From contig NZ_FQWL01000002.1 in assembly GCF_900129665.1 (NCBI RefSeq), positions 558,001 to 622,000 on the forward strand: DNA of 64,000 bases, read 5' to 3'. This stretch comes from Flagellimonas flava. GTDB lineage: Bacteria > Bacteroidota > Bacteroidia > Flavobacteriales > Flavobacteriaceae. Below the pieces are notes generated by a model. The model worked only from the letters and a program-made list of their open reading frames with translations, was not told where the DNA came from and did not search any database. Made by a program: the position numbers and the translations under genes. This document shows positions 43,824 to 50,966 of this stretch, one piece after another. Every line of letters starts with the position of its first letter. The first letter of the stretch is position 1.

Positions 43824-45074
43824 CTACCCTATTTTTTTGAACAAAACACAAGCATTGTGTCCACCAAAACCAAAGGTATTGCTCATAGCCACGTTGACCT
43901 CCCTTTTTTGCGCCTTGTTAAGGGTCAAATTCAAGGTTGGGTCAATATTCTCATCTACCGTGCTATGGTTTATTGTAGGTGGAACCATATTATGTTCCAT
44001 GGCCAAAATGGACGCGATAGCCTCAATGGCTCCTGCGGCACCCAATAAGTGTCCGGTCATGGACTTGGTAGAGTTGATGTTAATGTTGGGTGCATGATTT
44101 CCGAACACCTTGGAAATGGCCTTTAACTCTGCCACATCACCTAGAGGCGTAGAAGTCCCATGGGTGTTGATAGCATCAACATCCTCGGGTTTCAAACCGG
44201 CATTCTCAAGGCAATTTTCCATAACCCTGACCACACCTATTCCTTCCGGATGTGGTGCCGTCATGTGGTGGGCATCACTGGAAAGTCCTCCACCCAATAC
44301 CTCGGCATATATTTTAGCTCCGCGTGCCTTGGCATGCTCGTATTCTTCTAGGATAAGCGCGCCGGCACCTTCACCCAATACAAAACCATCCCTTGTGGCG
44401 TCAAAAGGTCTAGAAGCCGTTTCTGGGCTATCATTTCTTGTGGATAGCGCATGCATGGCGTTAAAACCACCCATACCCGCAATGGTTACGGCAGCTTCAC
44501 TTCCACCGGTAACAATAACATCACAATGCCCCAATCGGATATAGTTAAGGGCATCGATCATGGCGTTTGCCGATGAAGCACAGGCCGATACCGTAGTATA
44601 GTTGGGGCCCATGAAACCGTGTTTTATAGAAATATTTCCTGGCGCAATGTCTGCAATCATTTTAGGAATGAAGAACGGATTGAAACGTGGCGTTCCATCC
44701 CCACCGGCATATCCGATCACTTCGTTTTGGAAGGTCTCCAATCCACCAATACCTGCACCCCAAACAACACCTACCCTAAACTTGTCCACTTTTTCAAGGT
44801 CCAGTCCAGAATGGGCAATGGCCTCATCTGATGAGACAAGGGCATATTGCGCAAAGGGATCTAATTTTCGGGCTTCTTTTCTGTCAAAAAAGTCCTGGGC
44901 ATTATAGCCTTTTAATTCACAGGCAAATTTAGTCTTGAACTTTTCGGTATCGAAGTAAGTAATGGGAGCACAACCGCTTTTCCCATTTTTTAGTCCTTCC
45001 CAATAAGCCTCTAAATTATTACCTATGGGCGTAAGCGCGCCCATTCCGGTAACCACTACTCGCTTTAACTGCAT
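43824..45074 (-). CDS. fabF: 3-oxoacyl-[acyl-carrier-protein] synthase II
   Basis: The protein has 416 residues. Active-site Cys165 lies in TVSACASSAN and the histidines in NTHGTSTPLGD near 311 and KSMTGHLLGAAG near 348, so the Cys-His-His triad of condensing enzymes is complete. It elongates fatty acids with malonyl-ACP. The acpP gene is 101 nt upstream, separated by a terminator-like hairpin. Confidence 0.97.
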   Translation of the reverse strand: MQLKRVVVTGMGALTPIGNNLEAYWEGLKNGKSGCAPITYFDTEKFKTKFACELKGYNAQDFFDRKEARKLDPFAQYALVSSDEAIAHSGLDLEKVDKFRVGVVWGAGIGGLETFQNEVIGYAGGDGTPRFNPFFIPKMIADIAPGNISIKHGFMGPNYTTVSACASSANAMIDALNYIRLGHCDVIVTGGSEAAVTIAGMGGFNAMHALSTRNDSPETASRPFDATRDGFVLGEGAGALILEEYEHAKARGAKIYAEVLGGGLSSDAHHMTAPHPEGIGVVRVMENCLENAGLKPEDVDAINTHGTSTPLGDVAELKAISKVFGNHAPNININSTKSMTGHLLGAAGAIEAIASILAMEHNMVPPTINHSTVDENIDPTLNLTLNKAQKREVNVAMSNTFGFGGHNACVLFKKIG

Positions 45075-45106
45075 TGAACTATTGTTTTACCCTTTAGAAC
45101 CTAAAT

Positions 45107-45147
45107 TAAAAAAAAATTATCCATGCGATGATCATCACATGGATAAT
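45107..45147 (-). terminator. Terminator or attenuator between acpP and fabF
   Basis: On the minus strand ATTATCCATG (45147-45138) pairs with CATGGATAAT (45125-45116), with an inner GATGA/TCATC extension, followed by an unbroken run of nine T. It would let most transcripts stop after acpP. Confidence 0.7.
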
Positions 45148-45175
45148 TTAAAATCTTTAGTAATATATCATAAAA

Positions 45176-45409
45176 TTACTTCGCTTCTTCTATATAGCTA
45201 ATGGCTTGGCCAACAGTTGCAATGTTTTCTGCTTGATCATCAGGGATTTGAATGTCAAATTCTTTCTCAAATTCCATGATAAGTTCAACAGTGTCCAAGG
45301 AATCCGCACCCAAATCGTTGGTAAAGCTAGCTTCTGGTACAACTTCATTCTCATCTACACCTAGTTTATCAACGATGATAGCCTTTACTCTTGATGCAAT
45401 GTCTGACAT
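45176..45409 (-). CDS. acpP: Acyl carrier protein
   Basis: The protein has 77 residues, acidic, with the 4'-phosphopantetheine attachment Ser37 in the motif [15 protein letters not shown]. It shuttles acyl chains in fatty-acid synthesis. It is followed on the same strand by fabF after a terminator-like hairpin, and its own leader contains TATTTTTG (minus strand, about 45 nt upstream of the ATG) that fits a -7 element. Confidence 0.97.
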   Translation of the reverse strand: MSDIASRVKAIIVDKLGVDENEVVPEASFTNDLGADSLDTVELIMEFEKEFDIQIPDDQAENIATVGQAISYIEEAK

Positions 45410-45559
45410 AATTATATCGGTTTTAAAAATTTAATCGGGGCAAAAATAAAAAACTTTGGATTAAATACACCATTTGTCGATAAAATGTGCCTCAAATTAA
45501 ACATCTTACGCTTGCGTGCAGTACTTTAGCCTTTTAAATTGCACCTAGCTTATTCCTTA

Positions 45560-46132
45560 ATGAAACGACTTTTGATCCTTGCTTCTGGAAGTGGTTCCAA
45601 TGCTGAAAACATCATCACTTATTGCCGTGAGCGGGGCCAAAATGAGGTTGTGGCAGTGTTTACCAACAAAAGTACAGCCAAAGTTTTGGAGCGATGTAAA
45701 CGACTTGGGGTTCCCGCTTATTTTTTTAGCAAGGCCGCCTTTTCCGATTCTGATAATTTTGTGGAAGTGCTAAAAACCTTCTCGCCCGATCTTATTGTTC
45801 TTGCAGGCTTTCTTTGGAAAATACCAGAGGCCCTAGTCACTGCATTTCCCAACAAAATCGTTAATATTCATCCTGCCCTATTGCCCAAATACGGCGGAAA
45901 GGGCATGTATGGGGATAGGGTTCACAAAGCGGTTAAGGATAATGGTGAGACCGAAACCGGCATTACCATACATTTTGTAAACGAGGCCTACGACGAGGGA
46001 GCCATTATCTTTCAGGCCAAAACCCAAATTGATTCCCAAGATACTCCAGAGACCATTGCTCAAAAAGTCCATCAATTGGAGTATGAGCATTTTCCCAAAG
46101 TGATTGAAAAACTTCTTGTCCAAAATGGCTAA
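45560..46132 (+). CDS. purN: Phosphoribosylglycinamide formyltransferase
   Basis: The ATG at 45560 is preferred (MKRLLILASGSGSNAE); a TTG at 45539 would add seven residues. The 190-residue protein has the ribonucleotide loop SGSGSNAENI, the catalytic Asn-His in VNIHPALLPKYGG and Asp in NEAYDEGAIIF, typical of GART type 1. It transfers a formyl group from 10-formyl-THF in purine synthesis. A -7-like box TACTTTAG sits at 45522-45529. Its stop lies eight bases inside rnhA. Confidence 0.95.
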   Translation: MKRLLILASGSGSNAENIITYCRERGQNEVVAVFTNKSTAKVLERCKRLGVPAYFFSKAAFSDSDNFVEVLKTFSPDLIVLAGFLWKIPEALVTAFPNKIVNIHPALLPKYGGKGMYGDRVHKAVKDNGETETGITIHFVNEAYDEGAIIFQAKTQIDSQDTPETIAQKVHQLEYEHFPKVIEKLLVQNG

Positions 46133-46760
46133 AAAGAAAAAGTTCTACGTGGTTTGGAAAGGCAAACGCCCTGGAATCTATGAAAGTTGGGACGATTGCA
46201 AGGCCCAGATAACCGGAGTGAAGGGAGCACAGTATAAATCCTTTAGCCTATTTGACGAGGCCAAAAAAGCATTTAACGGAAACTATTCCGACTACAAAGG
46301 CTCCTCTAAGGGCAAAAAGGAGCTTTCTCCCGAAGAACTCCTAAAGATTGGGGACCCAAACTACAGTTCTATTTCCGTGGATGCCGCTTCCAGTGGCAAT
46401 CCTGGAAAAGTAGAATACAGAGGTGTTGATACAAAAACCAAAAAAGTGCTTTTTAAACAGGGACCTTTTGAACAAGGGACCAACAATATAGGTGAGTTTT
46501 TGGCCCTGGTACATGGATTGGCTTTTTTAAAAGCGAAAAAAAGTGACCGAATCATCTACTCCGATTCTCGAATAGCAATAGGCTGGGTCCGAAAAAAGAA
46601 GTGTGGCACAAAGCTCAAAAAGAATACAAAAAATGCTGTAATTTTTGATTTGGTAGAGCGGGCCGAAGCTTGGTTAAAAAAAAACAGGTACAATACCCCT
46701 ATTGTAAAATGGGAAACCAAAGCATGGGGAGAAATCCCGGCGGACTATGGGAGAAAATAA
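46125..46760 (+). CDS. rnhA: Ribonuclease HI with viroplasmin-like N-terminal domain
   Basis: The ATG at 46125 is used. The 211-residue protein starts with a viroplasmin/HBD domain (KKFYVVWKGKRPGIYESW and YKSFSLFDEAKKAF) that grips RNA-DNA hybrid, then a short linker and an RNase H domain with catalytic Asp in SISVDAASSGNPG, Glu in NNIGEFLAL and Asp in IYSDSRIAIGW. It removes RNA from hybrids. It overlaps purN by eight bases. Confidence 0.92.
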   Translation: MAKKKKFYVVWKGKRPGIYESWDDCKAQITGVKGAQYKSFSLFDEAKKAFNGNYSDYKGSSKGKKELSPEELLKIGDPNYSSISVDAASSGNPGKVEYRGVDTKTKKVLFKQGPFEQGTNNIGEFLALVHGLAFLKAKKSDRIIYSDSRIAIGWVRKKKCGTKLKKNTKNAVIFDLVERAEAWLKKNRYNTPIVKWETKAWGEIPADYGRK

Positions 46761-46832
46761 CTCCTCCAGGCAAGATTTTTCCGGTTATTTTTTAATTGCC
46801 GGAGGAATACTGGTAAATGGAATATGTAACCG

Positions 46833-46840
46833 TATATTTG
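46833..46840 (+). promoter_or_regulatory. -7 element in front of the PfkB-like kinase gene
   Basis: TATATTTG matches TAnnTTTG exactly and lies 16 nt before the ATG, implying a leader of less than 10 nt. The -33 region is not convincing. Confidence 0.45.
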
Positions 46841-46856
46841 CAGCAAATTTTAGTAG

Positions 46857-47783
46857 ATGGGCAAATTGCTGATTGTAGGCAGTGTGGCTTTCGATGATAT
46901 CGAAACACCTTTCGGAAAAAGTGATAGAATTTTAGGAGGAGCGGGTACGTTCATAGGATTGGCCGCTTCCCAATTCAATGTAAAATCTGCTGTAGTATCA
47001 GTAGTGGGAGGAGATTTTCCCCAAAAATATCTCGATATTTTTTCTGACCGTAATATTGATATTTCCGGAATTGAAATTGTCAAGGATGGCAAAACCTTTT
47101 ACTGGAAAGGAAAGTACCATAATGATCTAAATTCCCGGGATACTTTAATTACGGAATTGAACACCATGGCTGATTTCAATCCCGTTGTACCCAAAAATTT
47201 TAAAGACGCCGATGTGGTCATGCTGGGGAATCTGCACCCGGATATCCAACTGGGTGTAATCGATCAAATGGAAGAGCGACCAAAGCTCATTATTGCGGAT
47301 ACCATGAATTTTTGGATGGACAATACCTGGGACGAGCTAATGAAAGTCATAGCGCGTATCGATGTCATTACCATCAATGATGAGGAGGCCCGTCAATTGA
47401 CCAGTGAATATTCATTGGTGAAAGCCGCGGCCAAAATCCAGGAGATGGGACCTAAGTATGTGGTCATCAAAAAAGGGGAGCACGGTGCATTATTGTTCCA
47501 TGAAGATCATATTTTCTTCGCTCCAGCTTTACCTTTGGAAGAAGTATTTGATCCTACCGGGGCCGGCGATACGTTTGCAGGAGGATTTGCAGGATTTCTT
47601 GCCGAATCCAAGAACATATCTTTTGAAAGCTTAAAAAATGCCATTATCCACGGATCTAACTTGGCTTCGTTCTGTGTGGAGCGGTTTGGAACGCAACGTA
47701 TGGAAACATTGCAAAAAGCGGAGGTAGACAAACGCTTGATACAATTTAAAGAATTGACACAATTCAATATAGAGTTAACATAA
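46857..47783 (+). CDS. PfkB-family sugar/nucleoside kinase
   Basis: The protein has 308 residues. Features: the N-terminal LLIVGSVAFDDIETPFG, GGAGTFIGLAASQF near 24-37, and the catalytic DPTGAGDTFAGGFAGF near 238-253. It is a PfkB kinase with a short leader and is more like ribokinase/adenosine-kinase types than fructokinase. The next gene, 46 nt on, is a PurF-like amidotransferase, so a purine-nucleoside substrate is conceivable; this is only positional. Confidence 0.88.
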   Translation: MGKLLIVGSVAFDDIETPFGKSDRILGGAGTFIGLAASQFNVKSAVVSVVGGDFPQKYLDIFSDRNIDISGIEIVKDGKTFYWKGKYHNDLNSRDTLITELNTMADFNPVVPKNFKDADVVMLGNLHPDIQLGVIDQMEERPKLIIADTMNFWMDNTWDELMKVIARIDVITINDEEARQLTSEYSLVKAAAKIQEMGPKYVVIKKGEHGALLFHEDHIFFAPALPLEEVFDPTGAGDTFAGGFAGFLAESKNISFESLKNAIIHGSNLASFCVERFGTQRMETLQKAEVDKRLIQFKELTQFNIELT

Positions 47784-47788
47784 ATACC

Positions 47789-47820
47789 TGCCCTGAAACG
47801 TTTCGGGGCATTTTTATTTT
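47789..47820 (+). terminator. Terminator after the PfkB-like kinase gene
   Basis: TGCCCTGAAA pairs with TTTCGGGGCA across a 2-nt loop (one G-U) and is followed by a T-rich run. Confidence 0.75.
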
Positions 47821-47829
47821 TGGTTTGTT

Positions 47830-49728
47830 ATGAGTGATGCAATTAAGCACGAATGTGGAATATCAATGATCCGCTTGCTTAAACCACTAGAGTACTATAA
47901 AGAAAAATATGGTACGGCATTTTATGGGGTAAACAAGATGTACCTCATGATGGAAAAACAACACAACCGTGGACAAGATGGTGCCGGCTTTGCCAGTATT
48001 AAATTGGACATGAGCCCTGGGGAACGCTACATGAGCCGGGTACGTTCCGCACAACAGCAACCGATCCAGGACATCTTTGCACAAATTAATGACCGCATCA
48101 ACACCGCCCTGGAACAAAATCCAAGTTTGGAAAATGATGTGGCGCTTCAAAAAAGGAGCATTCCTTATATAGGTGAGCTGCTTATGGGTCATGTGCGCTA
48201 TGGGACTTTTGGTAAAAACAGCATAGAGAGTGTTCATCCGTTTTTAAGACAGAACAATTGGATGCACCGTAACCTTATCGTTGCTGGAAATTTTAATATG
48301 ACCAATGTGAACGAGTTGTTCGAGAACCTCGTGACCCTGGGCCAGCATCCAAAGGAAATGGCAGATACGGTTACCGTAATGGAAAAAATCGGTCACTTTT
48401 TGGATGATGCCGTTGCCAAGCTTTACAAACAAATTAAAAAGGAGGGCTACAACAAACGAGAAGCTTCACCGCTCATTGCCGAGCGATTGAACATGGCCAA
48501 GATTTTGAGAAAGGCATCAAAAAACTGGGACGGTGGTTATACTATGGGCGGTTTGTTGGGTCATGGTGATGGGTTTTTATTCCGTGACCCAGCAGGGATT
48601 CGTCCTGCCTACTATTATCAAGATGATGAGATTGTGGTAGCTGCCTCAGAGCGTCCTGCAATTCAAACCGTATTCAATGTCGCATATGATTCGGTGAAGG
48701 AATTAGATCCTGGACATGCGCTGATCATAAAGAAGAACGGCTCTGTTAGTGTACAGGAAATCCAAGAACCTGTGGAACGAAAAGCCTGTTCGTTTGAACG
48801 TATCTATTTTTCCAGGGGAAGTGATAAGGAAATCTATCAAGAGCGAAAAATGCTCGGGAAACTGGTGTTTCCACAAATCCTTAAGTCCATCGACAACGAT
48901 TTGGTAAATACCGTGTTCTCCTATATTCCCAACACGGCGGAAACTTCTTTTTTTGGAATGGTAAAAGAGGCCCAAAACTACCTCAACAAACTCAAAGAGG
49001 AACAGATTTTGGCCCTTGGGCCCAATATCTCAGGGGATGAGCTTCATCGTATTCTGGATGTTCGCCCCAGAATAGAAAAGGTAGCGATCAAAGATGCCAA
49101 GCTAAGGACATTTATTACCCAGGACAGCAGTAGGGACGATTTGGTGGCCCACGTTTATGATATCTCCTATGGCTCTGTAAAAGAAGGAGATAACCTTGTT
49201 ATCATTGACGACAGTATTGTGCGGGGGACAACTTTGAAGAAAAGTATCCTTAAAATCTTGGATCGCCTTTCGCCCAAAAAGATAATTGTAGTTTCCTCTG
49301 CTCCACAAATCCGTTATCCGGATTGCTATGGAATAGACATGGCCAAATTAGAGGACTTTGTGGCCTTTAAAGCAGCACAAGCACTTCATGAGGACCATGG
49401 AACCACGGACAAGATCAAGGAAATCTATGAAAAGTGTTTACGGCAGACAGAGCTATCAGATGCCGAGGTGGTCAATTACGTTAAGGAGTTTTATGCTCCT
49501 TTTACCGCAGATCAGATTTCCAAAAAAATCGCAGAGATTTTGAGCCCTGTAGGGATACGGGCCGAAGTGGATATTATTTACCAAAGCATTGAAGGGCTTC
49601 ACCAAGCCTGTCCAAAGAATTTGGGCGACTGGTATTTTACTGGGGATTATCCCACCCCAGGGGGCAACAGGGTGGTGAACCGTGCCTTTATCAATTTCTA
49701 CGAGGGTAAAAACCAAAGGGCGTATTAA
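47830..49728 (+). CDS. PurF-like amidophosphoribosyltransferase
   Basis: The protein has 632 residues, longer than typical PurF (about 500). The N-terminal glutaminase contains KHECGISMIRLL with the probable nucleophile Cys9; this needs removal of eight residues to become N-terminal, as in propeptide-bearing PurF enzymes. Further motifs: HNRGQDGAGFAS, GHVRYGTFG, and the PRPP site NLVIIDDSIVRGTTLKKS. It should make phosphoribosylamine from PRPP and glutamine, but Flavobacteria often carry a second shorter PurF, so the exact reaction is uncertain. A long hairpin terminator follows. Confidence 0.85.
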   Translation: MSDAIKHECGISMIRLLKPLEYYKEKYGTAFYGVNKMYLMMEKQHNRGQDGAGFASIKLDMSPGERYMSRVRSAQQQPIQDIFAQINDRINTALEQNPSLENDVALQKRSIPYIGELLMGHVRYGTFGKNSIESVHPFLRQNNWMHRNLIVAGNFNMTNVNELFENLVTLGQHPKEMADTVTVMEKIGHFLDDAVAKLYKQIKKEGYNKREASPLIAERLNMAKILRKASKNWDGGYTMGGLLGHGDGFLFRDPAGIRPAYYYQDDEIVVAASERPAIQTVFNVAYDSVKELDPGHALIIKKNGSVSVQEIQEPVERKACSFERIYFSRGSDKEIYQERKMLGKLVFPQILKSIDNDLVNTVFSYIPNTAETSFFGMVKEAQNYLNKLKEEQILALGPNISGDELHRILDVRPRIEKVAIKDAKLRTFITQDSSRDDLVAHVYDISYGSVKEGDNLVIIDDSIVRGTTLKKSILKILDRLSPKKIIVVSSAPQIRYPDCYGIDMAKLEDFVAFKAAQALHEDHGTTDKIKEIYEKCLRQTELSDAEVVNYVKEFYAPFTADQISKKIAEILSPVGIRAEVDIIYQSIEGLHQACPKNLGDWYFTGDYPTPGGNRVVNRAFINFYEGKNQRAY

Positions 49729-49745
49729 AAGCCTATTTCTTAATT

Positions 49746-49797
49746 CCCGTTAATGTGTGCATTTCATCGATGAAACGTGCAGATTAACGGGTTTTTG
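49746..49797 (+). terminator. Terminator of the PurF-like gene
   Basis: CCCGTTAAT pairs with ATTAACGGG, enclosing a second hairpin (GTGCATTTCATC region with GATGAAACGTGC), followed by TTTTTGG. The T tract also serves as the -33 element of the first sRNA unit. Confidence 0.8.
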
Positions 49798-49827
49798 GCT
49801 ACTGGGGAAAGGACGAACCTACTTTAG
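49792..49827 (+). promoter_or_regulatory. Promoter of tandem sRNA unit 1
   Basis: TTTTTG (49792-49797), a 22-nt spacer and TACTTTAG (49820-49827) resemble the Bacteroidetes consensus with one change in the -7 box and a slightly long spacer. The conserved RNA segment begins 6 nt later. Confidence 0.55.
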
Positions 49828-49833
49828 TATTGC

Positions 49834-49908
49834 CATAGCATAAGTAGGTTAAGTTCATGGTAAGATTTGGGGCAAAAAAGGTGGAAGCTATTCCACCTTT
49901 TTTATTTT
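49834..49908 (+). ncRNA. Tandem sRNA candidate, unit 1
   Basis: The first 38 nt (49834-49871, CATAGCATAAGTAGG to AAGATTTGGG) are identical to unit 2 and differ by one base from unit 3. A 13-bp perfect hairpin follows: AAAAAAGGTGGAA (49874-49886), 4-nt loop, TTCCACCTTTTTT (49891-49903), then ATTTT. The hairpin sequence is unrelated to those in units 2 and 3, so the terminator is conserved as structure only. Predicted length is about 75 nt. Confidence 0.75.
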
Positions 49909-50014
49909 CCGGTAGTCCCACAGACTTTCTTCGTAATCCTTTTCTCCAGCAATAGTACGCACAAACCGTAGGTTTGGTCATTCACCCAAATAACTGGGGT
50001 TTCGTCTAAAAGCT

Positions 50015-50046
50015 TTTTTCAAAAGTGGCCCCTTGCCGTACATTTG
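50015..50046 (+). promoter_or_regulatory. Promoter of tandem sRNA unit 2
   Basis: T-rich -33 region (50015-50019), a 19-nt spacer and TACATTTG (50039-50046), a perfect TAnnTTTG element. The conserved RNA segment starts 6 nt later at 50053. Confidence 0.65.
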
Positions 50047-50052
50047 GAGGAC

Positions 50053-50125
50053 CATAGCATAAGTAGGTTAAGTTCATGGTAAGATTTGGGGAAAGAAGGC
50101 GGACAATGTCCGCCTTCTTTATGTT
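50053..50125 (+). ncRNA. Tandem sRNA candidate, unit 2
   Basis: The 38-nt conserved segment (50053-50090) is followed by a 13-bp perfect hairpin, AAAGAAGGCGGAC (50092-50104), loop AAT, GTCCGCCTTCTTT (50108-50120), ending ATGTTT. The T tract is partly inside the stem, making this the weakest of the three terminators. The start lies 219 nt after that of unit 1. Confidence 0.75.
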
Positions 50126-50205
50126 TGACTGCCAAGGAATTACCTATATTCTTCTCAAAATTTCCTTTCAATTTTTCTGTCCAAATCAAAAAATTCCTCA
50201 AAAAC

Positions 50206-50237
50206 TTTTGTTATTTCTCACAATACCAGTAATTTAG
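50206..50237 (+). promoter_or_regulatory. Promoter of tandem sRNA unit 3
   Basis: TTTTG (50206-50210), exactly 19 nt, then TAATTTAG (50230-50237). One base differs from the ideal -7 box. The conserved RNA segment begins 6 nt later at 50244. Confidence 0.7.
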
Positions 50238-50243
50238 TTTTGC

Positions 50244-50316
50244 CATAGCATAAGTAGGTTAAGTTTATGGTAAGATTTGGGACGAAAAGGGTGAGGGCTT
50301 CCTCACCCTTTTCTAT
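50244..50316 (+). ncRNA. Tandem sRNA candidate, unit 3
   Basis: The 38-nt segment (50244-50281) differs from units 1 and 2 only by a C-to-T change (AAGTTTATGG). It is followed by GAAAAGGGTGAGG (50284-50296), 4-nt loop, CCTCACCCTTTTC (50301-50313), a 13-bp perfect stem, then TATT. The start lies 191 nt after that of unit 2. Confidence 0.75.
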
Positions 50317-50388
50317 TGTACCTATTTGTAAAAGGAAAAGGGTCTCAAACAACGGGCTCTAAAAATTTTGCTAGCAGTATTTGATTTC

Positions 50389-50730
50389 CTATGGCTTTAC
50401 AACAAAGTCAACATCACTTTCTGCAGTCTTGCTCCCAACTTTTACAGTCACCGGACCGCTGTCAGCTCCACTAGGAACCACAACTACTAATCTTGATGTA
50501 CTGGCCGTTTTAATCAGGGCATTATGGCCATCAAACTCTACTATGTTGTCCTCAAGGAAATCTCCAAAATCTTTGCCTTCAATGACAACAACTTCACCAA
50601 TAGGGCCACATATCGGTTCAATGCTTTTTATTTGGGTATGCTTCGTATCAGGGCCTTTATAATTATCATCATTGCCACAAGAGAAAACAAGTAGGGTAAA
50701 TAATAGGTTGAAACTCCTTCTAATTCTCAA
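50389..50730 (-). CDS. IPT/TIG-domain lipoprotein
   Basis: The protein has 113 residues and starts at TTG; an in-frame stop lies just upstream and no ATG precedes the signal. A lipobox LVFSC gives lipidated Cys near 18. The remainder is one IPT/TIG (Ig-like, transcription factor) domain: IKSIEPICGPIGEVVVIEG and FGDFLEDNIVEFDG. Such small lipoproteins are typical outer-membrane or surface proteins of Flavobacteria. The 236 nt upstream contain a direct repeat and hairpins. Confidence 0.82.
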   Translation of the reverse strand: MRIRRSFNLLFTLLVFSCGNDDNYKGPDTKHTQIKSIEPICGPIGEVVVIEGKDFGDFLEDNIVEFDGHNALIKTASTSRLVVVVPSGADSGPVTVKVGSKTAESDVDFVVKP

Positions 50731-50781
50731 TTCTATGGTTTAAGCCTTAAAAGAAGGTTTATAAGCTAGAGAAGAACATCC

Positions 50782-50810
50782 TCAATTGATGAATGCCCCT
50801 TTTCAATTGA
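50782..50810. promoter_or_regulatory. Direct repeat, possible regulator-binding site
   Basis: TCAATTGA occurs at 50782-50789 and 50803-50810, 21 bp apart, that is two helical turns on one face. Similarity extends to TCAATTGATGAAT and TCAATTGACGGAT. It lies 52 bp upstream of the IPT lipoprotein start (minus strand). Confidence 0.4.
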
Positions 50811-50910
50811 CGGATAGGGGTTTTGGGGCCATACACACCCCTGGCCCCTCTCTAGAGATGTGTTCTCGATGTATCCCGAATGACGTTCGGGACTACTCCA
50901 ACTGACGCAT

Positions 50911-50940
50911 AAAAAAAAGGGCCGCTTCAGCGGCCCCTTT
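50911..50940 (-). terminator. Terminator of the superoxide dismutase gene
   Basis: On the minus strand AAAGGGGCCGCT pairs with AGCGGCCCTTT across a tight loop and is followed by a run of T (complement of the eight A at 50911-50918). Confidence 0.85.
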
Positions 50941-50966
50941 GTTATAAGAGTGATAATCTTTATCAG

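Larger units (their letters stand above)
49834..50281 (+). repeat. Three-copy dispersed 38-nt direct repeat
   Basis: The copies are at 49834-49871, 50053-50090 and 50244-50281. Identity across 114 bases is broken by one substitution, while the DNA between the copies is unrelated except for promoter boxes and hairpins in fixed positions. Confidence 0.9.
49729..50388. other. 660-nt gene-free region holding the tandem sRNA array
   Basis: The interval contains the PurF-like terminator (49746-49796) and three small transcription units described separately. Frames of 60 codons exist on the minus strand, but the shared sequence falls in different reading frames in them, so they are not real genes. 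About 70 nt at 50317-50388 show nothing. Confidence 0.75.

Noticed and set aside
49799-50201. Two 60-codon minus-strand frames covering the 38-nt repeat
   Set aside because: The shared DNA is read in different frames in the two, so conservation is at the nucleic-acid level, not protein.
49834-50281. CRISPR array
   Set aside because: Only three copies with intervals of 219 and 191 nt, each with promoter and terminator; no cas genes are present.
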